A DNA stretch of 64,000 nt from Bacillota bacterium (lineage in GTDB: Bacteria > Bacillota > UBA5301 > Bu52): NCBI GenBank assembly GCA_014896355.1, contig JADBKO010000001.1, positions 41,710 to 105,709 of the forward strand, read 5' to 3'. The position numbers were made by a program, and so were the translations under genes. Shown piece by piece: positions 38,621 through 48,460 of this stretch. Under the pieces are notes generated by a model. The model made no database searches and had not been told where the DNA came from. It saw nothing but the letters and a program-made list of their open reading frames with translations. Every line of letters starts with the position of its first letter. Position 1 is the first letter of the stretch.

Positions 38621-39328
38621 GTGGTTCCCTGTCTGGCGGCATTGCTGGCCTGGGCCACGCACGGTCTGTGGTTCCTCGTTTCGTTCGTCAGCGGTGGAGG
38701 CGCTTTTCCCCAGCCCCTCTCCCCGGAAGAGGAGGAACATTTCCTGGAGCGCTGGGAAAAAGGGGACAAGGAAGCCCGGAACGTGCTGGTGGAGCGCAAC
38801 TTGCGGCTGGTGGCCCACATCGTGAAAAAGTTCGACTATGCCGGCCAGGATTCGGAGGATTTGATCTCCATCGGCACGGTGGGCCTCATCAAAGCGGTAA
38901 ATACATTCAACCGCCACAAGCGTACCCGGCTGGCCACCTATGCCGCACGCTGCATCGAGAACGAGATCCTCATGCACCTGCGGGCCAGTAAGCGCTTGCG
39001 TTCCGAAGTGATGCTTTATGATTCCATCGGGTCGGATCAGGAGGGGAATGAGATCTCCCTGTTGGACGTTCTGGGCACGGACCCCGATGTGGTGGCCCAG
39101 CAGGTGGAGACCCAGGTGGAGCAGGAAAAGCTTTACGAGAAGCTGGGCAATCTCTCCAGCCGCGAGAAGCGGGTTTTAGAACTGCGCTATGGGCTGTTGT
39201 CGGGAGTGCGGCGGACCCAGCGGGAGATCTCCCGGGCGCTAGGGATTTCCCGCTCCTATGTGTCCCGCATAGAAAAGCGGGCTATAAATAAGCTGCATAA
39301 AGATCTCTGTGCCGACGGATTCCAATAG
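38621..39328 (+). CDS. sigK: Mother-cell sporulation sigma factor SigK, uninterrupted
   Basis: Late mother-cell sigma factor. The hydrophobic pro-sequence (VPCLAALLAWATHGLWFLVSF) precedes FPQPLSPEEE, as in Bacillus pro-SigK, so regulated membrane proteolysis is likely. Region 2 (NLRLVAHIVKKF, DLISIGTVGLIKAV, LATYAARCIENEILMHLR) and region 4 (TQREISRALGISRSYVSRIEKRA) are intact. The GTG at 38621 has AGGGAGGGG upstream and starts where SigK proteins start; the ATG at 38588 is the alternative. 235 residues. No skin-type element interrupts it. Confidence 0.94.
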   Translation: MVPCLAALLAWATHGLWFLVSFVSGGGAFPQPLSPEEEEHFLERWEKGDKEARNVLVERNLRLVAHIVKKFDYAGQDSEDLISIGTVGLIKAVNTFNRHKRTRLATYAARCIENEILMHLRASKRLRSEVMLYDSIGSDQEGNEISLLDVLGTDPDVVAQQVETQVEQEKLYEKLGNLSSREKRVLELRYGLLSGVRRTQREISRALGISRSYVSRIEKRAINKLHKDLCADGFQ

Positions 39329-39388
39329 GCCGGTGGACACTGCGGCTCCCTCGCCGGCGGTGTAGGCCGGCCAAGGAGCGAGCGGGCT

Positions 39389-39892
39389 TTGTGGAAAAAT
39401 CGCCTGCGTCCCCGGATGGCGGTGCCCACTGTGGCCGACATTGATCTCGGGGTCTTGACACAGCAGGGAATCCGCGGGATCCTGCTGGACCTGGACAACA
39501 CATTGGTTCCTTGGAACGGTTGGGAAGTCAGCGCCGCCACGGCGCAATGGGTGAAGGAGGCCCGGCGCCGGGGCTTTCGCTTGGCCATCCTCAGCAATTC
39601 CGTGGGGCGGCGTGCCCACGCGGTGGCCCGTCGCCTGGGGATTTTTGCGTTGTCTACCGCCTGGAAACCTCTGCCTTCCGGGTTCCGCAAGGCCTTGGCC
39701 CAGCTGGGTACGGGGCCGGCGGAAACCGCCGTGGTGGGGGATCAGCTGTTTACGGACGTGGCCGGGGGCAACGCTGCGGGGTTATTCACCATCTGGGTGC
39801 AACCCCTTTCACCCCGCGAGATGCCTCACACCCGCTTTCTGCGGTGGGCGGAGCGGCGCCTTTCTCAGGAATGGGGCTTAGACGTGCAATGA
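39389..39892 (+). CDS. yqeG: YqeG family HAD-type phosphatase
   Basis: HAD-IIIA phosphatase with motif I LLDLDNTLVPW, motif II ILSNS and motif III VVGDQLFTDVAGGN. 167 residues, family length. TTG start with AAGGAGC about 10 bases upstream. The stop overlaps the next start (ATGA), so it is coupled to yqeH as in Bacillus. Substrate unknown; YqeG of the family has been linked to phosphatidylglycerophosphate dephosphorylation in some organisms. Confidence 0.93.
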   Translation: MWKNRLRPRMAVPTVADIDLGVLTQQGIRGILLDLDNTLVPWNGWEVSAATAQWVKEARRRGFRLAILSNSVGRRAHAVARRLGIFALSTAWKPLPSGFRKALAQLGTGPAETAVVGDQLFTDVAGGNAAGLFTIWVQPLSPREMPHTRFLRWAERRLSQEWGLDVQ

Positions 39893-41145
39893 ACGGGGAA
39901 AACAAACTGCCGCCTGAATTCGACAGCCAGGGCCAGGGCCGCTCAGACAGGTGCCCGGGATGCGGCGCCCCGCTGCAGATCCACGACCCGGCTGCGCCGG
40001 GATATGTTCCGCCCGAAGTGTGGGACCGGGGCGAGAACGTGATCTGCCAAAGGTGCTACCGCATCCGCAATTACGGGGAGCAGGCCTCCACAGCCGTGGG
40101 GCCGGAATACCTGGCCCAGCTGGCCCGAGAGGCCCTGCAGCGGTGTGACCTGGCCTGGATCGTGGTGGACCTGGCCGACGTCTGCGGCAGCCTCGACGGC
40201 CGCCTATGCCAATGGCTGGCGGGAAAGCCGTTCATCTGCGTGGGCAACAAGGCGGATCTGCTGCCCAGCCGTGCTTCCTTCAGCGAGGTGCGCCAGTGGT
40301 TGCAGGCCAGGCTGCAAGCCTGTGGCCTGGAGCCGGCAGAAACCCTCCTGGCGGACAGCCGGCACGGGAGGGGGTTGCAGCAACTTCTTTCCGCCAGCCT
40401 GGGATTGGTGGAGCAGAAGCGGCATCCCTTGATCGCAGTGGCGGGAGCCACCAACACCGGCAAATCCACCTTGACCAGGTTCTTCCTGGGTTGGCAACGG
40501 CCCCAGGGCCCGCCTGCCGGCGGTCCTACGGTCTCCCGCCTGGCCGGCACCACGCAGGGGAATATCTTCCTGGACCTGCCACATTTGTCCATACAGCTCA
40601 TGGATACGCCGGGTATCGTGCCCGGCGGCCGCCTCACGGATCTGCTGAGTCCCGGCTGCGCGCTGCCGTTGGTGCCGTCCCATCCCTTGCATACGCGCCT
40701 TTATCGACTGCGCCCGGGGCAGACGCTGCTCCTGGGGGGTGTGGCGGCCCTGGACGTGGCAGCTGTCGAGGGTCCGGACTCGGTGCTGCTGGTTTTTGTT
40801 TCGTCGGAAGTGCGGGTTCATCGCACCACGTCGGACCGCTGGAGACAGGTATGGGAACGCAACTGCGGCTTGTGGTTGGTTCCCCCTTATGCCGCCTGTA
40901 GGCAGGAGGTGGAGAGCCTGGGCTGGCAGGAGGAGACTGTGGGCCTGCAGCCCGGCCAGGACCTGGCCATCGCGGGCGTAGGTTGGGTGTCGGTGCGCCG
41001 GGCGGCCCTGCGCCTGCGGCTGAGCATCCCCCAGGGCGTCCGCACCGAGGTACGGCCTGCCCAGGTGGGGCCCAGGTTCCACGAGGGCCCCGGGGCCGGG
41101 GTTCCGCGCAGCCGGGACATGGGACGGCTGCGCCGGTGGCGCTGA
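39889..41145 (+). CDS. yqeH: Ribosome biogenesis GTPase YqeH
   Basis: Circularly permuted GTPase for 30S assembly. An N-terminal zinc finger (CPGCG and CQRCYR) is followed by G4 NKAD at 120-123, then G1 GATNTGKST at 186-194 and G3 DTPGIV, in the permuted G4-G1-G3 order. C-terminal region ends in a basic, Gly-rich tail. 418 residues, longer than the roughly 366 in Bacillus. ATG 39889 overlaps the yqeG stop. Confidence 0.94.
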   Translation: MNGENKLPPEFDSQGQGRSDRCPGCGAPLQIHDPAAPGYVPPEVWDRGENVICQRCYRIRNYGEQASTAVGPEYLAQLAREALQRCDLAWIVVDLADVCGSLDGRLCQWLAGKPFICVGNKADLLPSRASFSEVRQWLQARLQACGLEPAETLLADSRHGRGLQQLLSASLGLVEQKRHPLIAVAGATNTGKSTLTRFFLGWQRPQGPPAGGPTVSRLAGTTQGNIFLDLPHLSIQLMDTPGIVPGGRLTDLLSPGCALPLVPSHPLHTRLYRLRPGQTLLLGGVAALDVAAVEGPDSVLLVFVSSEVRVHRTTSDRWRQVWERNCGLWLVPPYAACRQEVESLGWQEETVGLQPGQDLAIAGVGWVSVRRAALRLRLSIPQGVRTEVRPAQVGPRFHEGPGAGVPRSRDMGRLRRWR

Positions 41146-41174
41146 AGGATCCGGGAAGAGGGCGAAGGGATTTC

Positions 41175-42101
41175 ATGGCGCGGGAAATAAGCAGGGCAAA
41201 ACCGGTGGCAGAAGCATCTGATCGCGGCCGCCTGCGGGCCGTGGGGCTCATCGGATACCCCGTAGCCCATTCGTTGTCTCCGCTCATGCACAATGCGGCC
41301 TTCCGCGCCACAGGCTTTCCCGGTGTGTACCTGCTTTTTCCGGTGGCCTCAGAGAATCTCTCCTGGGCTGTGCAGGGACTCAAAGCCCTGGACCTGCTGG
41401 GGGCCAATGTGACCATTCCCTACAAGAGCCAGGTCATGGAGTACCTCGATGAAATCAGCCCGCTGGCTGCAGCCACCGGCGCCGTCAACACGATCCACAA
41501 CGATGGCGGCCGGCTGGTGGGATACAACACGGATGTCAGCGGTTTTCTGGCCAGTTTGGAAGAGTACGGCCTGGACGTATGCGGCTGGGATTGCGTGCTG
41601 TTGGGGGCAGGCGGCGCCTGCCTGGCCGTGGGTGTCGCTTTGCTGCAGGCAGGTGCCCGCAGCATCACGGTGTTGGCCAGGCGCGCAGAGCAAGCCCAGC
41701 ATACTGCGGAGCACCTGGCCCGGCTGGCTGGGGAATGGCAGATGGATTGCCGTCTCGATTGGGGACTTCTGCAGCGTCCAGCGGAGGCTGGGGCTGTGGT
41801 GCAACCCGCCCAGTTGCTGGTGAACACCACGCCCTACGGGATGTGGCCCCGGGTGGAGTCCACGCCCTTGGTCCCGGCAGAATGGCTGCGCAGCCTGCGG
41901 GCTGTGTACGATCTGGTCTACAATCCCCGGGAGACCGCGTTGCTGGCTGCAGCCCGGGCAGAAGGGGTTCTTGCCGTAGGCGGCGAATCCATGCTTGTCC
42001 ATCAAGGAGCCGCCGCTTTCAGCATCTGGACCCAACTGGCGGCGCCATTGGCCGAGATGAGGGGGGCAGTAGAACAGGCATTGGCCCGTTCCGATGCCTG
42101 A
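41175..42101 (+). CDS. aroE: Shikimate dehydrogenase
   Basis: NADPH-dependent reduction of 3-dehydroshikimate. Substrate motif GYPVAHSLSPLMHNAAF, NVTIPYK with the catalytic Lys, GAVNTI, and cofactor loop LLGAGGACLAV followed by YNTDVSGF and GGESMLVHQGAAAF. 308 residues with a 15-residue disordered start. ATG at 41175 after GCGAAGGG. First gene of the shikimate cluster that continues through comFB into the two fused aro genes. Confidence 0.95.
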   Translation: MAREISRAKPVAEASDRGRLRAVGLIGYPVAHSLSPLMHNAAFRATGFPGVYLLFPVASENLSWAVQGLKALDLLGANVTIPYKSQVMEYLDEISPLAAATGAVNTIHNDGGRLVGYNTDVSGFLASLEEYGLDVCGWDCVLLGAGGACLAVGVALLQAGARSITVLARRAEQAQHTAEHLARLAGEWQMDCRLDWGLLQRPAEAGAVVQPAQLLVNTTPYGMWPRVESTPLVPAEWLRSLRAVYDLVYNPRETALLAAARAEGVLAVGGESMLVHQGAAAFSIWTQLAAPLAEMRGAVEQALARSDA

Positions 42102-42117
42102 GCAAAGGGTGATTGCG

Positions 42118-42408
42118 ATGGCCCTGAGAAATTACGTGGAAAACGTGGTGCTCCAGGAATACCGCAACTATGTGGCCAACCATCCCGAGTTCTGCCGCTG
42201 TTCCCGCTGCCGCGACGACCTGCTGGCGCTGACGTTGAACCGCCTTCCGGGGCATTATGTCACCAGTGAGGAAGGAAGCATCCGGGCCGATGCCGAAGTC
42301 CAGGTGAACCGGCAACTACGGGTGGATGTGGTGAAAGCCATGTACGAGGCGGCCAGCATCGTACAGGCCCATCCTCATCACGGGCCGGATCAGCGTGGGA
42401 CTGGCTGA
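42118..42408 (+). CDS. comFB: ComFB family protein
   Basis: Small late-competence ComFB-family protein: LRNYVENVVLQEYRNYV, CRCSRCRDDLLALTLNRLPGHYVT split over residues 30-55, a likely metal-binding CxCxxC. About 96 residues. ATG 42118 has AAAGGGTG 8 bases before it. The family is known from the Bacillus comF operon without a firm biochemical role; ComFB-like domains in cyanobacteria bind c-di-nucleotides. Wedged between aroE and aroC, as in some Clostridia. Confidence 0.85.
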   Translation: MALRNYVENVVLQEYRNYVANHPEFCRCSRCRDDLLALTLNRLPGHYVTSEEGSIRADAEVQVNRQLRVDVVKAMYEAASIVQAHPHHGPDQRGTG

Positions 42409-42454
42409 ATCGCGGCAGGAGCGGCAGGCCGGGTGGAAAGGGTGCAGGCTGAGC

Positions 42455-44332
42455 TTGTTGCGTATGTTGACGGCCGGGGAATCGCACGGGCCCCGGCTGG
42501 TGGTGATCCTGGAGGGCCTCCCTGCGGGGCTGGAGCTGGCCGAGGGGGCGGTCGACAGACAGCTGTGGCGCCGCCAGCAGGGGTATGGGCGCGGGGGCCG
42601 GATGCGGATCGAGGCGGATCGCGCCCGTTTCATATCCGGCGTGCGGCACGGCCGTACCACGGGCGGCCCGGTGACCCTGGAGATCGAGAATCGAGACTGG
42701 GAGCGGTGGCAGCCGGTCATGGAGCCGTTTGCCGGCGCCGGCGGCGAAGCAGCTCCACAACCAGCGGTGGAGGTACTGGCGGACCCCAGGCTGCAGCAGG
42801 TGTCCCGGGTGGTCTCCGTGCCGCGCCCGGGGCATGCCGATTTGGCCGGAGGGCTGAAGTACGGGCACCATGATCTGCGGGATGTGCTGGAACGTGGCAG
42901 CGCCCGGGAGACAGCGGCCCGGGTGGCGGCGGGGGCTGTGGCGGCCCAGTTGCTGCGGGCCCTGGGTATCCAGATCCGCAGCCACGTCCTGGCCATCGGC
43001 GCAGTTCAGGCGCCGTCGGCGCCGGATGCGGCGTATCAGGACCCGGCGCACGATTGGTGGCAGGCCGCGGAGGCATCGCCGGTGCGTTGCGCGGATCGTG
43101 CGGCGTCCCAGGCTATGCAACAGGCGATAGACCAGGCCCGGGCGGCCCGCCAGACGTTGGGCGGCGTCGTGGAGGTGGTTGCCTGCCACGTACCGCCCGG
43201 GCTGGGCAGCTATGCCCAGTGGGACAGACGCCTGGACGGGCTGCTGGCCCAGGCGCTCATGAGCATCCCGGCCATCAAGGGTGTGGAGATCGGGATGGGA
43301 ATGGCCGCGGCCGCATTGCCCGGAGGGGAGGTGCATGACCCCATTCTTCCGGCTGAGCCCGGCGAGGATGGATTCTTCCGGCGGCCCAGCAACCGGGCGG
43401 GCGGCATCGAGGGGGGCGTCAGCAACGGCGAACCCATCGTGGTGCGGGCAGCCATGAAGCCTTTGCCTACGCTCTATGATCCCTTGCCCTCGCTGAATGT
43501 CCTGACCGGGGTTGCCCAGAAGGCGGCGGTGGAACGTTCCGATGTGTGTGCGGTGCCCGCGGCGGCGGTGGTGGCGGAAGCCATGGTGGCCTGGGTGCTG
43601 GCCGGGGCCTGCCGGGAGAAGTTCGGCGGCGATGCCATGGAGGATTTGGTCCGGGCCCACGCCGAGTACATACAGCGCCTGGAGCATTTCATCCCGGCCC
43701 GGCTGGCCGGGGGAATCGTCCTGACGGGGATGATGGGCGCCGGTAAGACGGTGGTAGGCCGTACGCTGGCTGCCTGGGCCGGTGTGCCCTTTCTGGATAC
43801 GGACACCTGGGTGGAACAGACCACCGGCCTCAGCGTGGCGCAGGTCTTCTCTCAAAGAGGCGAGGCGGAGTTCCGGCGCCTGGAGGAGGCAGCTGTGCAG
43901 GAAGCCTGCCAGCTGCTGCGGTCCACACCGGCGGTGGTGGCCACGGGAGGCGGCGCCGTCCTCTCCGAAAGGAACCGGCGTGCCCTGGCCGGCGCAGGGT
44001 GGGTGGTCTGGCTGGATGCACCCCCCTCCGTGCTGGTGGACAGGATCCTGCAGCAGGAGGGCGGCCTGGCTCCAGGAGAGGTGCGGCCGCTTCTGCAGTC
44101 TGTGGTTCGGGCGGGCCCGGGAGATTCCCAGGCTCCGCATGTCTCGCGGCAGGCTTTGACTCAGCGCCTGGCCGGGATTCTGAAGGCCAGGCGCGCGTTT
44201 TACGCCCAGGCGCACCGCGTCGTTCAGACCGCGGGGAAAACACCGGAGCAGACCGCATGCGAGATTCTCAGCTGGTGGCGCGGCCTTCCGGGGCAGCCGC
44301 GCGCCAAGGCGAGTCCGGAAGCGGAGGAATAG
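42455..44332 (+). CDS. aroC-aroK: Fused chorismate synthase-shikimate kinase (AroC-AroK)
   Basis: One uninterrupted frame of 625 residues. Residues 1-410 are a full chorismate synthase: [42 protein letters not shown] and SDVCAVPAA are all present. From about 418, with almost no linker, a complete shikimate kinase follows: Walker A GMMGAGKT (425-432), [20 protein letters not shown] and a RPLL lid. The TTG at 42455 gives the standard [12 protein letters not shown] start. It links steps 5 and 7 of the pathway; EPSP synthase (step 6) is not here. aroBQ begins 4 bases later. Confidence 0.94.
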   Translation: MLRMLTAGESHGPRLVVILEGLPAGLELAEGAVDRQLWRRQQGYGRGGRMRIEADRARFISGVRHGRTTGGPVTLEIENRDWERWQPVMEPFAGAGGEAAPQPAVEVLADPRLQQVSRVVSVPRPGHADLAGGLKYGHHDLRDVLERGSARETAARVAAGAVAAQLLRALGIQIRSHVLAIGAVQAPSAPDAAYQDPAHDWWQAAEASPVRCADRAASQAMQQAIDQARAARQTLGGVVEVVACHVPPGLGSYAQWDRRLDGLLAQALMSIPAIKGVEIGMGMAAAALPGGEVHDPILPAEPGEDGFFRRPSNRAGGIEGGVSNGEPIVVRAAMKPLPTLYDPLPSLNVLTGVAQKAAVERSDVCAVPAAAVVAEAMVAWVLAGACREKFGGDAMEDLVRAHAEYIQRLEHFIPARLAGGIVLTGMMGAGKTVVGRTLAAWAGVPFLDTDTWVEQTTGLSVAQVFSQRGEAEFRRLEEAAVQEACQLLRSTPAVVATGGGAVLSERNRRALAGAGWVVWLDAPPSVLVDRILQQEGGLAPGEVRPLLQSVVRAGPGDSQAPHVSRQALTQRLAGILKARRAFYAQAHRVVQTAGKTPEQTACEILSWWRGLPGQPRAKASPEAEE

Positions 44333-44336
44333 GCAG

Positions 44337-46016
44337 TTGACAGTCCGAAGGGTGGCCGCCGGAAGGGGATCCTATTCCGTATACGTGGACAGGGGCCTGA
44401 TCTCCAGAGCCGGCGAGGTCTTGCGGGACCTGCTTTCCTCACCCCATGTGGTGGTGGTGACCAATCCCACGGTGGCGCGCCTGTACCTGGAGCCTCTGCG
44501 GGCCAGCCTACGCCGGGCCGGCCTGGAGCCGCGCGTGGTGGAGATCCCCGACGGGGAGGAGTACAAGACCCTGTCTTGGGCAGGATTCGTCTGGGAGCAG
44601 TGTGCCGCCGCAGCCCTGCCGCGGGACGGCGCCATCGTGGCGTTGGGCGGAGGCGTGGTGGGCGATTTGGCCGGCTTTGTGGCTGCCGGGTACATGCGGG
44701 GCATTGCCTGGGTGGATGTTCCTACGACCCTGCTGGCGCAGGTAGACAGCAGCATCGGGGGCAAGGTGGCTGTCAACCTGCCCCAGGGCAAAAACCTGGT
44801 GGGGGCGTTTCACCCTCCTCTGGCTGTGCTTTCGGACCTGGATGCCCTGCAGACCCTGTCCTACCGCGAATGGCAGAGCGGGTTGGCTGAGGTCATCAAA
44901 GCAGCCATCCTGGGGGATGAGGAACTGACGGCGCTGATGGCCCGGGAAAGTGCTGCCGTGCGGCGGCGCGACCCGGATGTTCTGGCTGAGGTGATCTCCC
45001 GGGCGGTGGCCGTCAAGGCTTCCATCGTGGAAGCGGACGAACGGGAAACGGGCCCCAGAATGCTGCTGAACCTGGGCCACACCGTGGGCCACGCCCTGGA
45101 AGCCCTGGCAGGCTACGGGAGCTTGCGCCATGGGGAGGCCGTGGCCATCGGCATGGAGGTGGCCGCCATTCTGGCGGAAGCCCGGGGGATGCTGGCCCGG
45201 GAAGACGGCGCAGCCATCCACCGCCTCCTGAAGGCCTACGGCTTGCCGGTGTACCATGAAGGCGTCGATATCGGGGAACTGTGGCCTTTCATGGAGCGGG
45301 ACAAGAAAAAGCAGGGCGGGCGGATCCGTTTCGTGCTGCCCCAGCGCCTCGGAGAGGCCGTGGTGGTTCAGGACGTGACCCGGGAAGAGGTGGCCGCAGC
45401 CTGGCAGGAGGCTGGGCGCCGGGCGCAGGAGAACGCCGGCGCCGGGGCAGATCTGCGGGGAGCGGAGGCCGTCCAGCCCGGCCCCCGGGCGGGCGGGATC
45501 CGGGAGGAAGCGGCGCCTGCGTCCAGCCCCGTGGTCAGGAAGCCCAGGTGGCACATCCTGGTTTTGCATGGTCCGAATCTGAACCTGCTGGGGCGGCGGG
45601 AGCCAGAGATCTATGGCACCGTCACCCTGGACCAGATCGATGCTCAATTGGCGGAACGGGCTGCGGCCCTGGGAGTGGAGGTGCGTTGCCAGCAATTCAA
45701 CGGGGAAGGGCAGATGGTGGAGGCCGTTCAGGCCGCCCCGGCCTGGGCGGACGGAATCGTGCTGAACCCGGCGGCGTACACCCACTCCAGCGTGGCCTTA
45801 CGGGATGCGTTGGCGGCCGTACGGCTGCCTGCCGTCGAGGTCCATCTCAGCAACGTGGCGGGCCGGGAAGGATTCCGGCAGCGCTCGCTGACCGCGCCGG
45901 TCTGTCTGGGGGTCATCAGCGGCCTCGGAGCCCGGGGATACAGGTTGGCCTTGGAGGCCCTGGTGGCATACTTGAAGGAACGTGGGGAACAGAAAAAAGA
46001 GGAGAGAAACACATGA
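44337..46016 (+). CDS. aroB-aroQ: Fused 3-dehydroquinate synthase-type II dehydroquinase (AroB-AroQ)
   Basis: One frame of 559 residues. AroB part (1-365): [40 protein letters not shown] and zinc-site LGHTVGH (H248, H252). A Gly/Ala/Pro-rich linker (about 370-400) leads to a type II dehydroquinase: HGPNLNLLG from H411, catalytic Y426 in [13 protein letters not shown] and [12 protein letters not shown]. Together these perform consecutive steps 2 and 3. TTG start; the TGA overlaps pepP. An internal GTG (45531) without a near SD could start free AroQ. Confidence 0.94.
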   Translation: MTVRRVAAGRGSYSVYVDRGLISRAGEVLRDLLSSPHVVVVTNPTVARLYLEPLRASLRRAGLEPRVVEIPDGEEYKTLSWAGFVWEQCAAAALPRDGAIVALGGGVVGDLAGFVAAGYMRGIAWVDVPTTLLAQVDSSIGGKVAVNLPQGKNLVGAFHPPLAVLSDLDALQTLSYREWQSGLAEVIKAAILGDEELTALMARESAAVRRRDPDVLAEVISRAVAVKASIVEADERETGPRMLLNLGHTVGHALEALAGYGSLRHGEAVAIGMEVAAILAEARGMLAREDGAAIHRLLKAYGLPVYHEGVDIGELWPFMERDKKKQGGRIRFVLPQRLGEAVVVQDVTREEVAAAWQEAGRRAQENAGAGADLRGAEAVQPGPRAGGIREEAAPASSPVVRKPRWHILVLHGPNLNLLGRREPEIYGTVTLDQIDAQLAERAAALGVEVRCQQFNGEGQMVEAVQAAPAWADGIVLNPAAYTHSSVALRDALAAVRLPAVEVHLSNVAGREGFRQRSLTAPVCLGVISGLGARGYRLALEALVAYLKERGEQKKEERNT

Positions 46017-47077
46017 AGCGGCTGGAACGGCTGAGATCTGCGCTGCGGGAAAAGGGCCTGGACGGCCTCATCGTCACCAATCCCACCCATGTCCTGTACT
46101 TGACGGGTTTCAGCGGGGGTGAGGGCCTGGCCATTGTGGGCCAGAACGTGGCACAACTGTTGGTGGATTTCCGGTACGTGGAACAGGCGGAACGGGAAAG
46201 CCCCGGCTGGGAGCGGATCAAAGTGCCGCAACGGCTGCGCGACACCCTGGCCGAAACCCTGCAGAAGGATGGGTTCCAGCGTGTGGGCGTGGAAGCCTCC
46301 CATCTCACCGTGGAGCAATGGCAATCCTGGCGCGACTTTTTCCCCAATCTCGTCTGGGAGGCCACCACCGGCCTGGTGGAGGATCTGCGCCTGGTCAAGG
46401 AGGAGGCCGAGATCTCTGCCATCCGGCAGGCTGCCGAGCTGACGGACCGGGCGTTCGAGCATATCCTGGGCTTCCTGCGACCGGGGGTCACCGAGCGGGA
46501 AGTGGCTTTGGAGCTGGAGTTTTTCCTGCGCAAAGAAGGCGCCAGCGGCGTCTCGTTTCCGCTGATTGTGGCCGCAGGCCCCAATGGATCCATGCCTCAC
46601 CACCAGCCGGGCACCCGCCCGTTGGCTCCCGGCGATCTGGTGGTCATCGACATGGGCTGCGTGGTGGACCACTATTGCTCCGATTTCACCCGGACTGTGG
46701 CGCTGAAGCCTGTATCCAGCCAGGCCCGGGAGATTTATGAGGTGACTTTGCAGGCCCAGCAGGTGGGACTGGCGGCCATCCGCGCGGGCGTGGCCTGCCG
46801 GGATGCGGATGCTGCAGCCCGCCAGGTGATCAACGAGGCCGGATTTGGGGAATACTTTGGCCATGGGCTTGGCCATGGTGTGGGGCTGGAAATCCATGAA
46901 CGGCCCAGGCTGGGACCCACGGGCGAAGAGACTCTGGCCGCCAACATGGTGGTCACGGTGGAGCCGGGCATTTATCTCCCCGGTGTGGCAGGAGTCCGCA
47001 TCGAGGATCTGGTCCGGGTGACGCCCGACGGAATCCAGGATTTTACGGCTGCCACCAAGGACTTGATCGAGCTTTGA
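46013..47077 (+). CDS. pepP: Xaa-Pro aminopeptidase (M24 family)
   Basis: Dimetal peptidase removing N-terminal residues before proline. N-terminal creatinase-like domain (about 1-130), then the pita-bread domain with metal ligands in VIDMGC (Asp), SDFTRT (Asp), [12 protein letters not shown] (His), [10 protein letters not shown] (Glu) and VRIEDLV (Glu). 354 residues. ATG overlaps the aroBQ stop and AAAGAGGAGAG lies upstream. A pepP/pepQ gene before efp is standard in Firmicutes; the name pepQ would also fit. Confidence 0.92.
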   Translation: MKRLERLRSALREKGLDGLIVTNPTHVLYLTGFSGGEGLAIVGQNVAQLLVDFRYVEQAERESPGWERIKVPQRLRDTLAETLQKDGFQRVGVEASHLTVEQWQSWRDFFPNLVWEATTGLVEDLRLVKEEAEISAIRQAAELTDRAFEHILGFLRPGVTEREVALELEFFLRKEGASGVSFPLIVAAGPNGSMPHHQPGTRPLAPGDLVVIDMGCVVDHYCSDFTRTVALKPVSSQAREIYEVTLQAQQVGLAAIRAGVACRDADAAARQVINEAGFGEYFGHGLGHGVGLEIHERPRLGPTGEETLAANMVVTVEPGIYLPGVAGVRIEDLVRVTPDGIQDFTAATKDLIEL

Positions 47078-47167
47078 CGGCCCGGCCGGCAGGGAAAGCG
47101 CTGCCGGGCTCGAATACACTTAGGTATTTGTTGGGCGTTGTAAACCTTGGCAAAGGAAGTGTCAGGC

Positions 47168-47725
47168 GTGATTTCCAGCAATGATTTCCGGACAGGCTTA
47201 ACCATCGAGCTGGACGGTGAGATTTATACCGTGGTGGAATTTCTGCACGTCAAACCGGGCAAAGGCGCCGCATTTGTGCGTACCCGGCTCAAGAACGTGC
47301 GGACCGGTGCCGTGCAGGAAAAAGTGTTCCGCGCCGGGGAGCGCGTGGCCCGGGCCCACCTGGAGAACAAGAACGTGGTCTTTTCCTATAGCAGCGGCGA
47401 TGAGTTCTGGTTCATGGACAAGGAGACGTTTGAGCAGATTATGCTGACCCGGGAGCAGCTGGGCGACGCAGCCCGTTTCCTGAAAGAGAACATGGAACTG
47501 GCCATCCAAATGTACCAGGGCCAGCCCATCGGAGTGGAGCTTCCCAACACGGTGGAGCTGAAGGTGACCGCCACAGAACCGGGGGTGAAAGGGGATACCG
47601 CCACGGGAGGATCCAAGCCCGCCACCCTGGAGACCGGCGCCGTGGTGCAGGTCCCCCTCTTCATCAACGAAGGCGACGTCATCAAGGTGGACACGCGGAC
47701 CGGGCTCTACCTCTCCCGGGCCTGA
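47168..47725 (+). CDS. efp: Translation elongation factor P
   Basis: Relieves ribosome stalling at polyproline. The three-domain protein starts [17 protein letters not shown], with K32 in KPGKGAAF at the loop tip that may be modified, and ends with [17 protein letters not shown]. The GTG at 47168 has AAAGGAAG 9 bases upstream and gives the exact family length of 185; TTG 47147 would add seven residues. Pro-rich proteins in this window (SpoIIIAF, XseA tail) would be natural clients. Confidence 0.96.
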   Translation: MISSNDFRTGLTIELDGEIYTVVEFLHVKPGKGAAFVRTRLKNVRTGAVQEKVFRAGERVARAHLENKNVVFSYSSGDEFWFMDKETFEQIMLTREQLGDAARFLKENMELAIQMYQGQPIGVELPNTVELKVTATEPGVKGDTATGGSKPATLETGAVVQVPLFINEGDVIKVDTRTGLYLSRA

Positions 47726-47812
47726 GGGCACCGCGGTCGCGGGAAGGACTGGGGCTCCGCTTCCCGGCACCGGATAATCCTCTCCTGCCAGGGAAAACTA
47801 CGGTGGGAGGGG

Positions 47813-48301
47813 ATGATCTTGGCCGGGGACAGCGCGAAGGAAAAAGTGGCGTATCTGCGCGGACTTCTCAACGGTGCTGATTTCGCAGTGGACGAGCGGA
47901 CCCGCCAGTTCTGGGGCCAAGTGCTGGATGTCCTGGGGGATCTGGCCCATTCGGTGGACGAAATGCGGGACGACCAGCAGGAAGTCATTGAATACCTGGA
48001 AGCTCTGGGCGACGACGTGACGGAGCTTCAGACAGATTTTTACGACGAGGACCAGGACCGGGAGGACGGCGGCGGAGACGCGGACCAGGAAACCGTGCGT
48101 ATGGACTGCCCCCACTGTGGCGAACCGGTGTCCTTCGATTCAGGGCTTTTGTACGAGGATCATGTGGATGTGACTTGCCCCAACTGCGGCAAAGTGGTTT
48201 TCTCCACGCGCAGCGTCCCCGGCACTGAACTGGAGCCTGCCCCTGCCGCCCGGGTGCCGGCGGAAAAAACCGCCCGGCAGGAGCCGCCGAGTCCTTCGTA
48301 A
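47813..48301 (+). CDS. CD1247 N-terminal domain zinc-ribbon protein
   Basis: 162 residues. An N-terminal helical domain (KEKVAYLRGLLNGADF, VLDVLGDLAHSVDEM) of the type named after Clostridioides CD1247 precedes an acidic linker and a zinc ribbon with CPHCGE and CPNCGK. The tail is Pro/Ala-rich. It occupies the usual spot between efp and spoIIIAA in Clostridia. Function unknown. ATG 47813 is very close to GGGAGG; TTG 47819 has better spacing. Confidence 0.85.
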   Translation: MILAGDSAKEKVAYLRGLLNGADFAVDERTRQFWGQVLDVLGDLAHSVDEMRDDQQEVIEYLEALGDDVTELQTDFYDEDQDREDGGGDADQETVRMDCPHCGEPVSFDSGLLYEDHVDVTCPNCGKVVFSTRSVPGTELEPAPAARVPAEKTARQEPPSPS

Positions 48302-48361
48302 GCAAAGTTCCTTCCGGGCCACGGGCGGAGCCCGAACCCAGCCGCCGCACGGAGACTTTTC

Positions 48362-48402
48362 GCTCCCGGCCCGCCACCCCCGCGGGGTACGGTGCCGGGA
48401 GC
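48362..48402 (+). terminator. Strong stem-loop before the spoIIIA operon
   Basis: GCTCCCGGC (48362-48370) pairs perfectly with GCCGGGAGC (48394-48402), and the loop holds a second palindrome CCCCGCGGGG. No T-run follows. It separates the vegetative aro-efp region from the sporulation operon. The rest of 48302-48460 shows no gene. Confidence 0.5.
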
Positions 48403-48460
48403 TTCACTTCTATGTAATCCCGGCCGTAATCCCCGCCCTTCTTCTCCGGAATCCTGCCGG

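Noticed and set aside
44336..44341. TTGACA at the start of aroB-aroQ
   Set aside because: It is the TTG start codon plus the second codon and has no -10 downstream.
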